NCBI GenBank assembly: GCA_900114405.1
Contig: FOSY01000010.1
Span: forward strand, 1 to 64,000
Reading direction: 5' to 3'
Length of the DNA stretch: 64,000 nt
From: Lachnospiraceae bacterium KH1T2
GTDB lineage: Bacteria; Bacillota; Clostridia; Lachnospirales; Lachnospiraceae
Part shown: one piece after another, positions 52,041 through 60,337 of the stretch
How positions within the stretch are numbered: position 1 is the stretch's first letter
Layout: every line of letters begins with the position of its first letter
Translations under genes and position numbers: made by a program
The notes under the pieces: model-generated
What the model was told of the DNA's origin: nothing
Database searches by the model: none
What the model saw: the letters and a program-made list of their open reading frames with translations, nothing else

Positions 52041-53486
52041 TTGAATACTCAATGCACAAAGAAAAAAATGATGAAAAGACGTGTAAACGCTGCACTTGCA
52101 TTAGTACTTGCAGCAAGCATGGTCGCAGGACCACAGGTATTTGCAGCTGAGGGTGAAGTTCCGGTATATCATGTCAGAGATCCTAAAGCTCAGTCAGAGA
52201 ATGAAAAAGATGAAGGACTTTTAGCAGATGAGAAGGATGCTGTTTATGAGTCAATCACCAGATCAGAATGTATTGAAATGAGACCGTTCGGTGCTGGAAG
52301 CTATTTATTTGAAGTAAAAGTCGAGGATGTGAACAATTACTTAATGGCATACAGAGATGCTACGTTATCTCTGAATGGCAAAAAAAATTTTTCATATGGT
52401 ATCGTAAGTATTGATTACGGCAACAAAATTGTTTATATCGAAGTGAGTGGATTTGATTTACGGGGCGGAAAGAACATTCTGGAGGTTCGCGTAGGAAATT
52501 ATAGTGTTTCTTACGAGGGAGAGCGAGTAAAGTATTTCAATGAAGAGCCGGAGATTGACTATAGCACGGGTGATATACATTTGAAGTTTGACTGTGATGA
52601 GGAGACCAAAGAGCAATATAAAAAAATGATCACATATGTTTATTTGTATGGCTCTAATAGTCGGTATCGAGTTAAAACGTATGATACAGATGATGGAATA
52701 TTTATACCTAGATCTGATGTAGATTCATTGGATGGAGATTATAAATATAATATTGAGCATTTTACTCAATATTGGCTTAAGGATGTATATACGATTGATT
52801 ATGACTTCTATGGAACATTGCTTTCAAAGTCATCATACAAATACAAGCTGGATGAGAATGGTAACTGCCTGATAACACTTACACCTAAGTGCTACTCAGA
52901 GTTGGCAAAGCGCAGTAATGATATCGATGTTGTAGCAAATATTGAACATACAAGCGCGAAGCCGATCCTTAATGACGAGGATAAAACTATTTCTTTCTTG
53001 ATCACTGAGGACTTCCTTAGAGGCTTTGAAAAGAGAATTGACATTTACTTAGGAAAAGACAGTCTTCACTTTATGATAGAGCCTGAAGAGGAAAAGCCTT
53101 CCACAATAAAGCTTGTCCATGCATGGGGGAGGGATATAGCACTTGATGAGGAAGGAAACAGAATAAGCGGTTTCGTAGAAGTAGACGGAAATAAGTACTA
53201 TACAAACGATAAGGGTGAAGTTTATAAGAATAAGACAATCCTGATCGACGGAAAATACTATGGCTTTGATGCCAAGGGTGTTATCCGAAGCGCAGGATTT
53301 GTAAACGGACGTGATAAGCTTTACTACTACGACGAAAATGGAGTACGTGTAACAGATACTTTGTTTGAAGTAAATGGAAAAAAGTACTACGCCGATGAAA
53401 ATGGAGTGCTTGCAGTTAATAAGACTGTAGAGATCGACGGTGTGAAGTACCGCTTCGGCAAAGATGGAGCGATGGTTGAGAAGTAA
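52041..53486 (+). CDS. Secreted protein with choline-binding-type wall repeats
   Basis: This 481-residue exported protein has a signal peptide (RRVNAALALVLAASMVAG, cleaved near VFAAE) and a region of unknown fold (about 40-360). At the end are about five cell-wall-binding repeats of 20 residues (GNKYYTNDKGEVYKNKT, GKYYGFDAKGVI, KLYYYDENGVRVTD, GKKYYADENGVL, GVKYRFGKDGAM). The repeats anchor it non-covalently to the envelope. The TTG at 52041 with GGGGG upstream is taken as start; ATG 52069 is an alternative. It lies between a sugar importer and a sugar-sensing module and has its own terminator. Confidence 0.78.
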   Translation: MNTQCTKKKMMKRRVNAALALVLAASMVAGPQVFAAEGEVPVYHVRDPKAQSENEKDEGLLADEKDAVYESITRSECIEMRPFGAGSYLFEVKVEDVNNYLMAYRDATLSLNGKKNFSYGIVSIDYGNKIVYIEVSGFDLRGGKNILEVRVGNYSVSYEGERVKYFNEEPEIDYSTGDIHLKFDCDEETKEQYKKMITYVYLYGSNSRYRVKTYDTDDGIFIPRSDVDSLDGDYKYNIEHFTQYWLKDVYTIDYDFYGTLLSKSSYKYKLDENGNCLITLTPKCYSELAKRSNDIDVVANIEHTSAKPILNDEDKTISFLITEDFLRGFEKRIDIYLGKDSLHFMIEPEEEKPSTIKLVHAWGRDIALDEEGNRISGFVEVDGNKYYTNDKGEVYKNKTILIDGKYYGFDAKGVIRSAGFVNGRDKLYYYDENGVRVTDTLFEVNGKKYYADENGVLAVNKTVEIDGVKYRFGKDGAMVEK

Positions 53487-53526
53487 ATAAGTAAGATTTA
53501 GAAGAGCTGTACGCTGATGATATGTA

Positions 53527-53573
53527 CCCTCTTTACTGGACAGTGAAAAGTTCAGTAAGGAGGGTTATTTTTA
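53527..53573 (+). terminator. Terminator after the wall-binding protein gene
   Basis: CCCTCTTTACTG pairs with CAGTAAGGAGGG around a 14-base loop, followed by TTATTTTT. Confidence 0.85.
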
Positions 53574-53672
53574 TGCGCTACAAAATTATTTTTAGCTCAC
53601 ATGCTTCAGATTGTGTGGATGTAAGTACATACATTGAGTTATAATAAATACAAAATAAATGAGGCTAGGAGT

Positions 53673-54650
53673 ATGAAAAAAATTATATCAGTAAAGCATA
53701 AAATGATAGTGTTTATGACTGCTGTGATAATTCTTTTGGGCTTTATCGGAATTGCTGCGCTGGGACCGTTTGCCAGTGGAAGGATAGACAGACCTGTTGT
53801 TTTCGGAGCTACATATATGACAATGAATAATCCTTACTTTACATCATTGAATGGAAGCATAAGGGATGTTGTAGAGGCACATGGTGATGTATTGCTGACG
53901 AGAGATCCGGCGCAGGATGCAGAGCGGCAGAATAAAGAAATACATGAAATGATAGAAGAGGGGATGACGGTACTTTTTGCAAATGCGGCTGACTCAGAAA
54001 AGATAGCACCTGCACTTCAGGAGTGTAAGGAACGCGGAGTTGCAGTATTTGTAGTTGATACCGAGGTTAAAGACACAAAAAATGTCATCTCAACTATACA
54101 GTCTGATCAATTTGAAGCAGGCAGACTTGTAGCAATCGACATGAAAAAGAAGAGACCCGAAGGGGCTCGTGTGATCGTGCTCTACCATGAAACTATAGCA
54201 TCAACGGTTGAGAGACTGGATGGTTTCATGGCGGAAATTGAAGGAGATGATCGCTATAAAGTCGTCATGAAAATAGGAAATACCTCGGAGATAGAAGTAG
54301 CAAATTCTGAAATGAACAGACTTCTAAAAAATTTTAGAAAATTTGATGTCGTATTTGGAAATAATGATCCGTCTGCATTAGGGGCGTTGGCTGCGCTGGA
54401 TCAGTACAGGATGGGTGATGACGGAATACTTGTTTACGGAGTGGATGGTTCTCCTGATGCCAAGAAAATGATAATTGAAGGTAAGATGGCAGGGACTGCA
54501 GCGCAATATCCCATCGAGATGGGAAAAGTTGCAGCAGAAACTGCATATAAATACTTGAATGGAGAAGAAGTACCGGAAAGTATACGTGTAAGGGTATCAA
54601 TGATGAATAGTGATAACCTTGATGAAAATAATTCGAGAGGGTGGCAGTGA
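53673..54650 (+). CDS. Membrane-anchored RbsB-like sugar-binding protein, probable sensor component
   Basis: The 325-residue protein has one N-terminal transmembrane anchor (residues about 9-33, no lipobox) and an external periplasmic-binding domain: VVFGATYMTMNNPYFTSLNGS, ANAADSEKIAPALQECKERG, FGNNDPSALGALAALDQ and VYGVDGSPDAKKMI. It closely resembles the importer's binding protein but lacks a lipid anchor. Its stop overlaps the start of a histidine kinase that has no visible extracellular sensor domain, so it very likely detects the sugar for that kinase, like XylFII for LytS in Clostridium beijerinckii (inference). TAGGAG precedes the ATG. Confidence 0.82.
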   Translation: MKKIISVKHKMIVFMTAVIILLGFIGIAALGPFASGRIDRPVVFGATYMTMNNPYFTSLNGSIRDVVEAHGDVLLTRDPAQDAERQNKEIHEMIEEGMTVLFANAADSEKIAPALQECKERGVAVFVVDTEVKDTKNVISTIQSDQFEAGRLVAIDMKKKRPEGARVIVLYHETIASTVERLDGFMAEIEGDDRYKVVMKIGNTSEIEVANSEMNRLLKNFRKFDVVFGNNDPSALGALAALDQYRMGDDGILVYGVDGSPDAKKMIIEGKMAGTAAQYPIEMGKVAAETAYKYLNGEEVPESIRVRVSMMNSDNLDENNSRGWQ

Positions 54651-55975
54651 TGGGGGTTGCTAAGACACCGCAAAAACTTAATGTAATGATGGTAATTATG
54701 TATTTCCTGCTCTCTTCGGGTGTGATCTTTTATGCGGCCTTTTTTAGACTGAGTCTTATGAGGATAGTTATACATCATAATGCAAGATCGTTCTTGAATG
54801 ATATCAGCAATGTTCCTGTGAATCTGACTTTTTCACTGGTCATGGTCTGTATAGGCTCAGCATTGCTTGGAATCTCATGGATCTTGCGTCAGATTTCCGA
54901 AGAAAGTCGTACGCATATTTTTCTTCTTATTGTTGATTTTTTCTTATGTCTCTATATTACGTCTCTTCTTGATTATAATTACAATGGTATTTTTCTGTGG
55001 GCCTTTGCAAATATTTTGATGTACACGAAACACTATGGTCACTGGTATCTGATGACAGGATTCGGAGTGATGATATACCTTGTGACAGGCACTTCTGCAG
55101 GAATCATGCGGCATAAAGTGTGGCGCCTTGAAGACTTTACAGCGACTTATCCGGTGGAACTGCAGGGAACTATAACGGCGCTTTTCGGGCTTATAAATGC
55201 AGCTTCTATAATCTTGTTTTTCATCTTTTGCATAATGCTCATAGCTTATAAGCAGGAAACGATTGACAATATCAATGAACTGTACTCTAAGCTCAGTACA
55301 GCGAATACGAAGCTTAAGGATGCAAATGCCAGATATGAAGAATTGATGGCTGAAAATGCAAGAATGGCGAAGGTAGTTGAGAGAAACCGCATTGCAAGAG
55401 AAGTTCATGATACTATCGGGCATACGCTGACGGGGCTTGCTGCAGGGCTTGACGCATGTGTTGCGCTTTCGGCAAATGCACCTGAAGCCTTAAGAAAGCA
55501 GCTCGAACTTTTAGCAGAGATTTGCAGGCAGGGACTTTTAGATGTGAGAAAATCAGTCAGTCAGCTTCGACCTGATACTATGGAACGTCAGAGCTTGCTG
55601 AGTGCGATACGAGAGCTTATCGCAAAAACACGGGAAGTTACAGGGGTAGAGATACGCTTTGGGTGTACGATAATAAGCCTGCATCTGGAAGAAGATGAAG
55701 AAAATGCTATTTACCGCATTGTTCAGGAAGGAATCACAAATGCGATACGACATGGCAAAGCGACTAAGATAAGCATAGAAATGCAGCTTACAGATGAAGG
55801 AATACACATTTTGATAAATGATAATGGAGAGGGTTGTAAAAATATTGAGGAAGGTTTCGGGCTGAGGCATATGAGAGAAAGGGTTCAGATGCTTCAGGGA
55901 AAAATCGAGTTTAGAAGCAATGATGGTTTTGAGATAGAAACGGATATACCGCTTCGTATTGGGGAGGGGCTATGA
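54650..55975 (+). CDS. NarL-type sensor histidine kinase
   Basis: This 441-residue kinase has about six transmembrane helices in residues 10-195 with only short loops, then a coiled-coil linker. The HisKA_3 dimerisation/phosphoacceptor box is RNRIAREVHDTIGHTLTGLA (phospho-histidine near residue 252), followed by a HATPase domain with EGITNAIRHGKATKISIEM, NDNGEGCKNIEEGFGLRHMRERV. It has no external ligand domain, so the preceding membrane-anchored binding protein is its probable input. The ATG overlaps that gene's stop (TGATG); its own stop overlaps the response regulator start by four bases. Confidence 0.9.
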   Translation: MGVAKTPQKLNVMMVIMYFLLSSGVIFYAAFFRLSLMRIVIHHNARSFLNDISNVPVNLTFSLVMVCIGSALLGISWILRQISEESRTHIFLLIVDFFLCLYITSLLDYNYNGIFLWAFANILMYTKHYGHWYLMTGFGVMIYLVTGTSAGIMRHKVWRLEDFTATYPVELQGTITALFGLINAASIILFFIFCIMLIAYKQETIDNINELYSKLSTANTKLKDANARYEELMAENARMAKVVERNRIAREVHDTIGHTLTGLAAGLDACVALSANAPEALRKQLELLAEICRQGLLDVRKSVSQLRPDTMERQSLLSAIRELIAKTREVTGVEIRFGCTIISLHLEEDEENAIYRIVQEGITNAIRHGKATKISIEMQLTDEGIHILINDNGEGCKNIEEGFGLRHMRERVQMLQGKIEFRSNDGFEIETDIPLRIGEGL

Positions 55976-56619
55976 TAAAGGTACTTATAGCAGATGATCA
56001 GCAATTAATCAGGGAAAGTCTTAAAATCGTACTTGATAGTACAGGAGATCTTGAGGTCATTGATACTGTAGGTGACGGCGAAGAAGCTCTGATATCGGTA
56101 AAAAGAAATGAACCGGATGTAATACTTATGGATGTCAGGATGCCTAAGATGGACGGTGTTCAATGCACTAAACGCATTAAAGAGGAATTTCCTGATGTAA
56201 AGATAATCATTTTAACAACATTTGATGATGATGAATTTGTATATGATGCAATAAAATATGGTGCAAGCGGCTATTTATTGAAGGGTATAAGCACAGCAGA
56301 CCTTACTGATGCGATAAAGACGGTTTATCATGGTCAGGCAATGCTGAACCCTGATGTAGCGGCAAAGGTTTTGAAGTTCTTTTCGATGGTAACGCATGAC
56401 AGGGAAACAATTCATGTGGATGAAGTATTTATCGAAGAGCTGACTGATAATGAATGGCGTATAATCAAAGAGGTTGCGCGCGGCAGGAGTAATAAAGAGA
56501 TATCTGAAATACTTAATTTTTCACTTGGAACTGTAAGAAATTATCTTTCCGGCATACTTGAAAAGCTAGACTTGAGAGACAGGACACAGCTTGCTATATG
56601 GGCATTGCAAAGAAGGTAA
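55972..56619 (+). CDS. NarL/LuxR-type response regulator
   Basis: This 215-residue protein has a receiver domain with the acidic pair IADDQQ, phosphoacceptor in VILMDVRMPKMDGV (about residue 54) and the conserved TTFDDDEFV and GYLLKG segments. A LuxR-type DNA-binding domain occupies about residues 155-212 (NEWRIIKEVARGRSNKEI, then GTVRNYLSGILEKL). It overlaps the kinase gene by four bases (ATGA), so the pair forms a two-component system. The likely targets are the neighbouring sugar importer genes (inference). Confidence 0.93.
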   Translation: MIKVLIADDQQLIRESLKIVLDSTGDLEVIDTVGDGEEALISVKRNEPDVILMDVRMPKMDGVQCTKRIKEEFPDVKIIILTTFDDDEFVYDAIKYGASGYLLKGISTADLTDAIKTVYHGQAMLNPDVAAKVLKFFSMVTHDRETIHVDEVFIEELTDNEWRIIKEVARGRSNKEISEILNFSLGTVRNYLSGILEKLDLRDRTQLAIWALQRR

Positions 56620-56627
56620 TCTGACAG

Positions 56628-57956
56628 ATGAAGAGTGATAAATTTATACGCATAATTTGGGGGACTGCATGTATTTTGAGCTCGATCTTTTTGACGGGGT
56701 GTGCCGGGAGAAATGCTGATGGCAAAACAAAGCTGGAATTTGCAATGTTTGGCGGGAATAACTGGGACGTTGCAGTTCAGGACAGTTATGAGGTTATGGA
56801 AAAAGTTATAGAGCGTTTTGAAAGATCGCACCCAAATGTAGATATCGTATACGAGACAGGGATATTGAAAGAAGATTATTCTGAGTGGCTGAGTGAAAAA
56901 ATTCTAAGTGATGAAGCACCTGATGTAATGATGGTAGCAAAAACGGATTTTGACAGATTTGTAGACCTTGATATATTGCAGAATCTTGATGAATATGTAA
57001 ATGATGACCCGCAGTTCGACGTTTCAAAAATATATGAGGCAGCGTTGGAAACTGGCAAAGTGAATGGCTCACAGTATGGGATACCGATTGAGACTATACC
57101 GTATCTGATGTTTGTCAATAAATCGCTGCTTTCCAAAGAAAATATTGAAATTCCGTCAAATGATTATACATTCGATGATCTGTATGACATATGCAGAAAA
57201 GTCACTAAAGATACTGATGGTGATGGACTTTTGGATCAATTTGGCATATATAAATACAGTTGGAAAGATGCGGCAGCGGCAAATAATGCTATCCTCTTTA
57301 GTGAAGATGGTAAAAAGTGCAATTTTACATCTTCAGAGCTGAAAGATGCGATCACATTCATAGATTCGCTTGAAGTGCTCAATGGCGGACAGACTATAAC
57401 GCAGGAAATGTTTGATGAGGGAAGAGTCGCCTTCATGCCGCTAACGCTCGCTGAATACAGAACTTATAAGACATATCCGTATAAAATAAAAAAATATTCG
57501 GATTTTCAATGGGACTGTATAACTATGCCCAGAGGACCTGAAGGAGATAATACATCAAGGATCGATGCTTTGAATATCGCGATGAGTTCTCGCAGTGTAA
57601 ATAAAGATATCGCATGGGAATTTATGAAATTTCTTACTATGGATAAAGAGGTACAGCTGGAGCTATATAAGGAAACACCTGCGGCTTCGGTGCTGCCTTC
57701 TGTTATGGAATCTGAGGAAGGCGAGAGGATCATTGAAGGCGGAGAGACAGATACAGAGCAGCTTATTCATTCAAGTATGATAGGCAAAACTATAAAAAAT
57801 GGATGTGCCGAGATGAGATTTGATGCATATGAAGGTGCTATGAACCTTGCAGACAGTGAGATAGCATCCCTTATAGCGTCAGGACTTGATACAGATATTG
57901 AGAGTGCAATGAGGGACATTCAGACAAAAGTATCAGAATACCTTAGACGGTTTTAA
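56628..57956 (+). CDS. Orphan CUT1-type solute-binding lipoprotein
   Basis: The 442-residue family 1 binding protein has a lipoprotein signal ending IFLTGCAGRN. It then shows LEFAMFGGNNWDV, FERSHPNVDIVYETG, APDVMMVAKTDFDRFVDLDIL and YGIPIETIPYLMFVNKSLL, matching sugar-binding proteins. No permease or ATPase gene is beside it. It lies nine bases after the response regulator and must be co-transcribed with the sensory genes, so it may serve sensing or feed a permease elsewhere. The start ATG has weak ribosome sequence, suggesting coupling to the upstream gene. Confidence 0.83.
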   Translation: MKSDKFIRIIWGTACILSSIFLTGCAGRNADGKTKLEFAMFGGNNWDVAVQDSYEVMEKVIERFERSHPNVDIVYETGILKEDYSEWLSEKILSDEAPDVMMVAKTDFDRFVDLDILQNLDEYVNDDPQFDVSKIYEAALETGKVNGSQYGIPIETIPYLMFVNKSLLSKENIEIPSNDYTFDDLYDICRKVTKDTDGDGLLDQFGIYKYSWKDAAAANNAILFSEDGKKCNFTSSELKDAITFIDSLEVLNGGQTITQEMFDEGRVAFMPLTLAEYRTYKTYPYKIKKYSDFQWDCITMPRGPEGDNTSRIDALNIAMSSRSVNKDIAWEFMKFLTMDKEVQLELYKETPAASVLPSVMESEEGERIIEGGETDTEQLIHSSMIGKTIKNGCAEMRFDAYEGAMNLADSEIASLIASGLDTDIESAMRDIQTKVSEYLRRF

Positions 57957-57998
57957 GGAAAAATTAAGGCTTAGAGTATTTTGATTATGATAAAATCT

Positions 57999-58029
57999 TG
58001 ACTTAACAATCTATTGAAAGGCTATAAAA
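57999..58029 (+). promoter_or_regulatory. Candidate promoter of the MacB-like operon
   Basis: TTGACT (57999-58004) and TATAAA (58024-58029) are 19 bases apart. Transcription would begin at or next to the ATG at 58036, and no ribosome site lies close to that ATG, so the message may be leaderless or the true start may differ. Confidence 0.4.
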
Positions 58030-58035
58030 ACCACG

Positions 58036-58755
58036 ATGGGTGATTCAGCGATAAGTGTTAAACAATTATATAAGATTTTTTTATTGGGAAAAGAAAAGGT
58101 CAGAGCTCTAAATGGCGTAAGCTTTGATATAGAAAAAGGACAATTTGTAGCTATCGTAGGAACGTCCGGCTCCGGAAAGTCAACGCTGCTGAATATGCTG
58201 GCAGGTCTTGAAGCGCCGACAAAGGGCACGATAAAGATAGCCGGGGAAAATATTGAACACTATAATGAACGACAGCTTGTTAAATTCAGACGAAATCATG
58301 TGGGCTTTATATTTCAGTCGTATAACCTTCTTCCGACGATGGATGCTGTTGAAAATGTAGCATTGCCATTGACTTTTAGAGGTATGGACAAAAGTCTTAG
58401 AGAGAAGAAGGCTCTAAAGGCACTAAAGATGGTCGGGCTGCAAAAATATATAAAGCACAGACCTACGGAAATGTCAGGCGGACAGCAGCAAAGAGTAGGA
58501 ATTGCCAGAGCTCTGGTGCTTGAGCCGGAGATAATCTTTGCTGATGAGCCTACAGGAAATCTGGACTCTGTGACAACAGAGGAAATTCTAAAGCTGATGC
58601 AGGATGTTGTGAGGAAAAATAAGACCACGCTTGTAATGGTCACACATGATAATCATCTTGCATCATTTGCGGATAGGATAATCCGCATAAAAGATGGAAA
58701 AATCATAAACGATGAAAAAAGGGAGCAGTTTAAGAAAAATGAAGAAGTCTGTTAA
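58036..58755 (+). CDS. MacB/LolD-type ABC transporter ATPase
   Basis: This 239-residue ATPase has Walker A VGTSGSGKSTLLNMLAGL (near residue 40), Q-loop FIFQSYNLLPTMDAVEN, signature MSGGQQQRVGIARAL and Walker B IIFADEPTGNLDS, the typical series of the MacB/LolD/FtsE group. These ATPases energise FtsX-fold permeases that move envelope substrates or peptides mechanically. The next gene starts inside its last codons (17-base overlap). The start is uncertain because no ribosome site is close. Confidence 0.92.
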   Translation: MGDSAISVKQLYKIFLLGKEKVRALNGVSFDIEKGQFVAIVGTSGSGKSTLLNMLAGLEAPTKGTIKIAGENIEHYNERQLVKFRRNHVGFIFQSYNLLPTMDAVENVALPLTFRGMDKSLREKKALKALKMVGLQKYIKHRPTEMSGGQQQRVGIARALVLEPEIIFADEPTGNLDSVTTEEILKLMQDVVRKNKTTLVMVTHDNHLASFADRIIRIKDGKIINDEKREQFKKNEEVC

Positions 58756-60337
58756 GTTTTTAATAGCATGTGGAATTTCAGCATTGGCTGTTATGAATAT
58801 GGCAGCTGCGAGACCTGTTGCAACATTGGCGGCAGTAAATGCTGTGAGCATAAATGACCACTCAGATGATCCTGAGCAGTATTATTATGTTGATGACGAT
58901 GATGATGACGATAAAAATGACAGCTCGGATAATTCATCTTCAGGAAGTTCTACAGATGGCGGAGCGGTATCAACAAGTGATTTCATAAAACCGGCTGCTA
59001 CATGGTTTACACCTGTGTGTGAGCATGGAAAAGCCGTTTATGTGGTACTTCCGCTTGTAAATATGTTTAAGTATGATGTGAAGGATGTTGTCGTAACACC
59101 TGTAGTTTCAGAGAAGACAGACGAATTTCCTTTTGAGATAGATGTGACAGGCTTTACACAGAAAATCGGAACTCTTAAAGGCGAAAATACAGAGCCTGAC
59201 AGAAATAAAAGAGCAGAGAACTGTGTGTGGGCTTTTAAAACAAGAGATACAGTAAAGAGTGGTTATTATAAACTCAACTTTAACGTAGTATATACTAATC
59301 CGCTAAATTCTATTGAAAGCTGTACTATTTCAACATACGTTAAGACAGTAGGTCTTGCAAAGTATGGTACGACAGACGGAACAGAGGATAATGAGAAAAA
59401 GTCAACTCCCAGGGTGATAGTAAAAGGCTTTACTACGGAGCCTGCAAAAGTCCAGGCAGGAGATAATTTCAAACTTAATCTCATTGTTGAAAATACTTCC
59501 AAAAAGACTTCAGTACAGAATATGGAGCTTGACCTTACAGGTACAGTAGCAGGTAAGGATGAAAGCAGCTCATATGCAGCATTTCTGCCAACTTCAGGTG
59601 CGAATAGCTTCTATATCGAAAATATAGCGGCAGGTGGAACGGCGCAGCTTTCAATGGAATTTAATGCAAAGTCTGATCTTGAGCAGAAGCCTTACATTAT
59701 GTCTATAAAAATGCAGTATGAAGATGATATGGCGAATGCTTATGAGGGTGAAGCCTCTGTTTCTATACCGGTGCATCAGATTTCAAAGTTTGACACAAGC
59801 ACACCGGATATCGAACCGTCTTCGATAGCTGTAGGTGAGCAGTCCGACGTGATGTTCAGTATTTATAATACAGGTAAGACAAAGCTTTATAATGTTTCTG
59901 TCACTGCAAGCGGAGATTCGATAGAGCCTGCACTGGCATACGTTGGAGGCATAGAGTCAGGTGGTACAGGTAATGTCGATCTCATGCTTACAGGTGCAGC
60001 CCCTACAATGGATGATGGGACGATCAATCTTGTGATCTCTTATGAAGATGAGTCAGGTAATGCTACTCTTACAGAAAAGGCAATAAATCTATATGTTTCA
60101 GATTCATCAGAGGATGATTATTCGGGAGTGGATGACTACACTGATGACGGAAGTACCGGCATGAATCCGACACTTATGAAAGTTCTTATAGGAGTTGGTA
60201 TAGGTGTTGCAGTTATAGTGATAATCGTGATAATCCTTAAGATAAAGGGAAAGAGAAAACGCAAGAAAGAGCAGCAGATGCTTGAAGAGCTTCTCGATGA
60301 AGATATAGAAAACGAGGAAAAAGATGAAAATAAGTGA
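58739..60337 (+). CDS. Membrane-anchored extracellular beta-sandwich protein linked to the ABC exporter
   Basis: This 532-residue protein has an N-terminal signal (MKKSVKFLIACGISALAVMN) and an Asp run (VDDDDDDDKND) followed by a Ser/Gly linker. Several beta-sandwich domains of CARDB/COG1361 type come next (about 235-340 with PRVIVKGFTTEPAKVQAGDN, about 350-455 with PDIEPSSIAVGEQSDV). One C-terminal transmembrane helix (KVLIGVGIGVAVIVIIVIIL) leads to a short charged cytoplasmic tail. Encoded between the ATPase and the permease and overlapping both genes, it probably takes the place of a MacA-type adaptor. Its substrate is unknown. Confidence 0.75.
   Translation: MKKSVKFLIACGISALAVMNMAAARPVATLAAVNAVSINDHSDDPEQYYYVDDDDDDDKNDSSDNSSSGSSTDGGAVSTSDFIKPAATWFTPVCEHGKAVYVVLPLVNMFKYDVKDVVVTPVVSEKTDEFPFEIDVTGFTQKIGTLKGENTEPDRNKRAENCVWAFKTRDTVKSGYYKLNFNVVYTNPLNSIESCTISTYVKTVGLAKYGTTDGTEDNEKKSTPRVIVKGFTTEPAKVQAGDNFKLNLIVENTSKKTSVQNMELDLTGTVAGKDESSSYAAFLPTSGANSFYIENIAAGGTAQLSMEFNAKSDLEQKPYIMSIKMQYEDDMANAYEGEASVSIPVHQISKFDTSTPDIEPSSIAVGEQSDVMFSIYNTGKTKLYNVSVTASGDSIEPALAYVGGIESGGTGNVDLMLTGAAPTMDDGTINLVISYEDESGNATLTEKAINLYVSDSSEDDYSGVDDYTDDGSTGMNPTLMKVLIGVGIGVAVIVIIVIILKIKGKRKRKKEQQMLEELLDEDIENEEKDENK

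Noticed and set aside
56628..57956. Complete CUT1 importer starting at the orphan binding protein
   Set aside because: The next genes are a MacB-type ABC system behind a new promoter; no MalF/MalG-type permeases follow.
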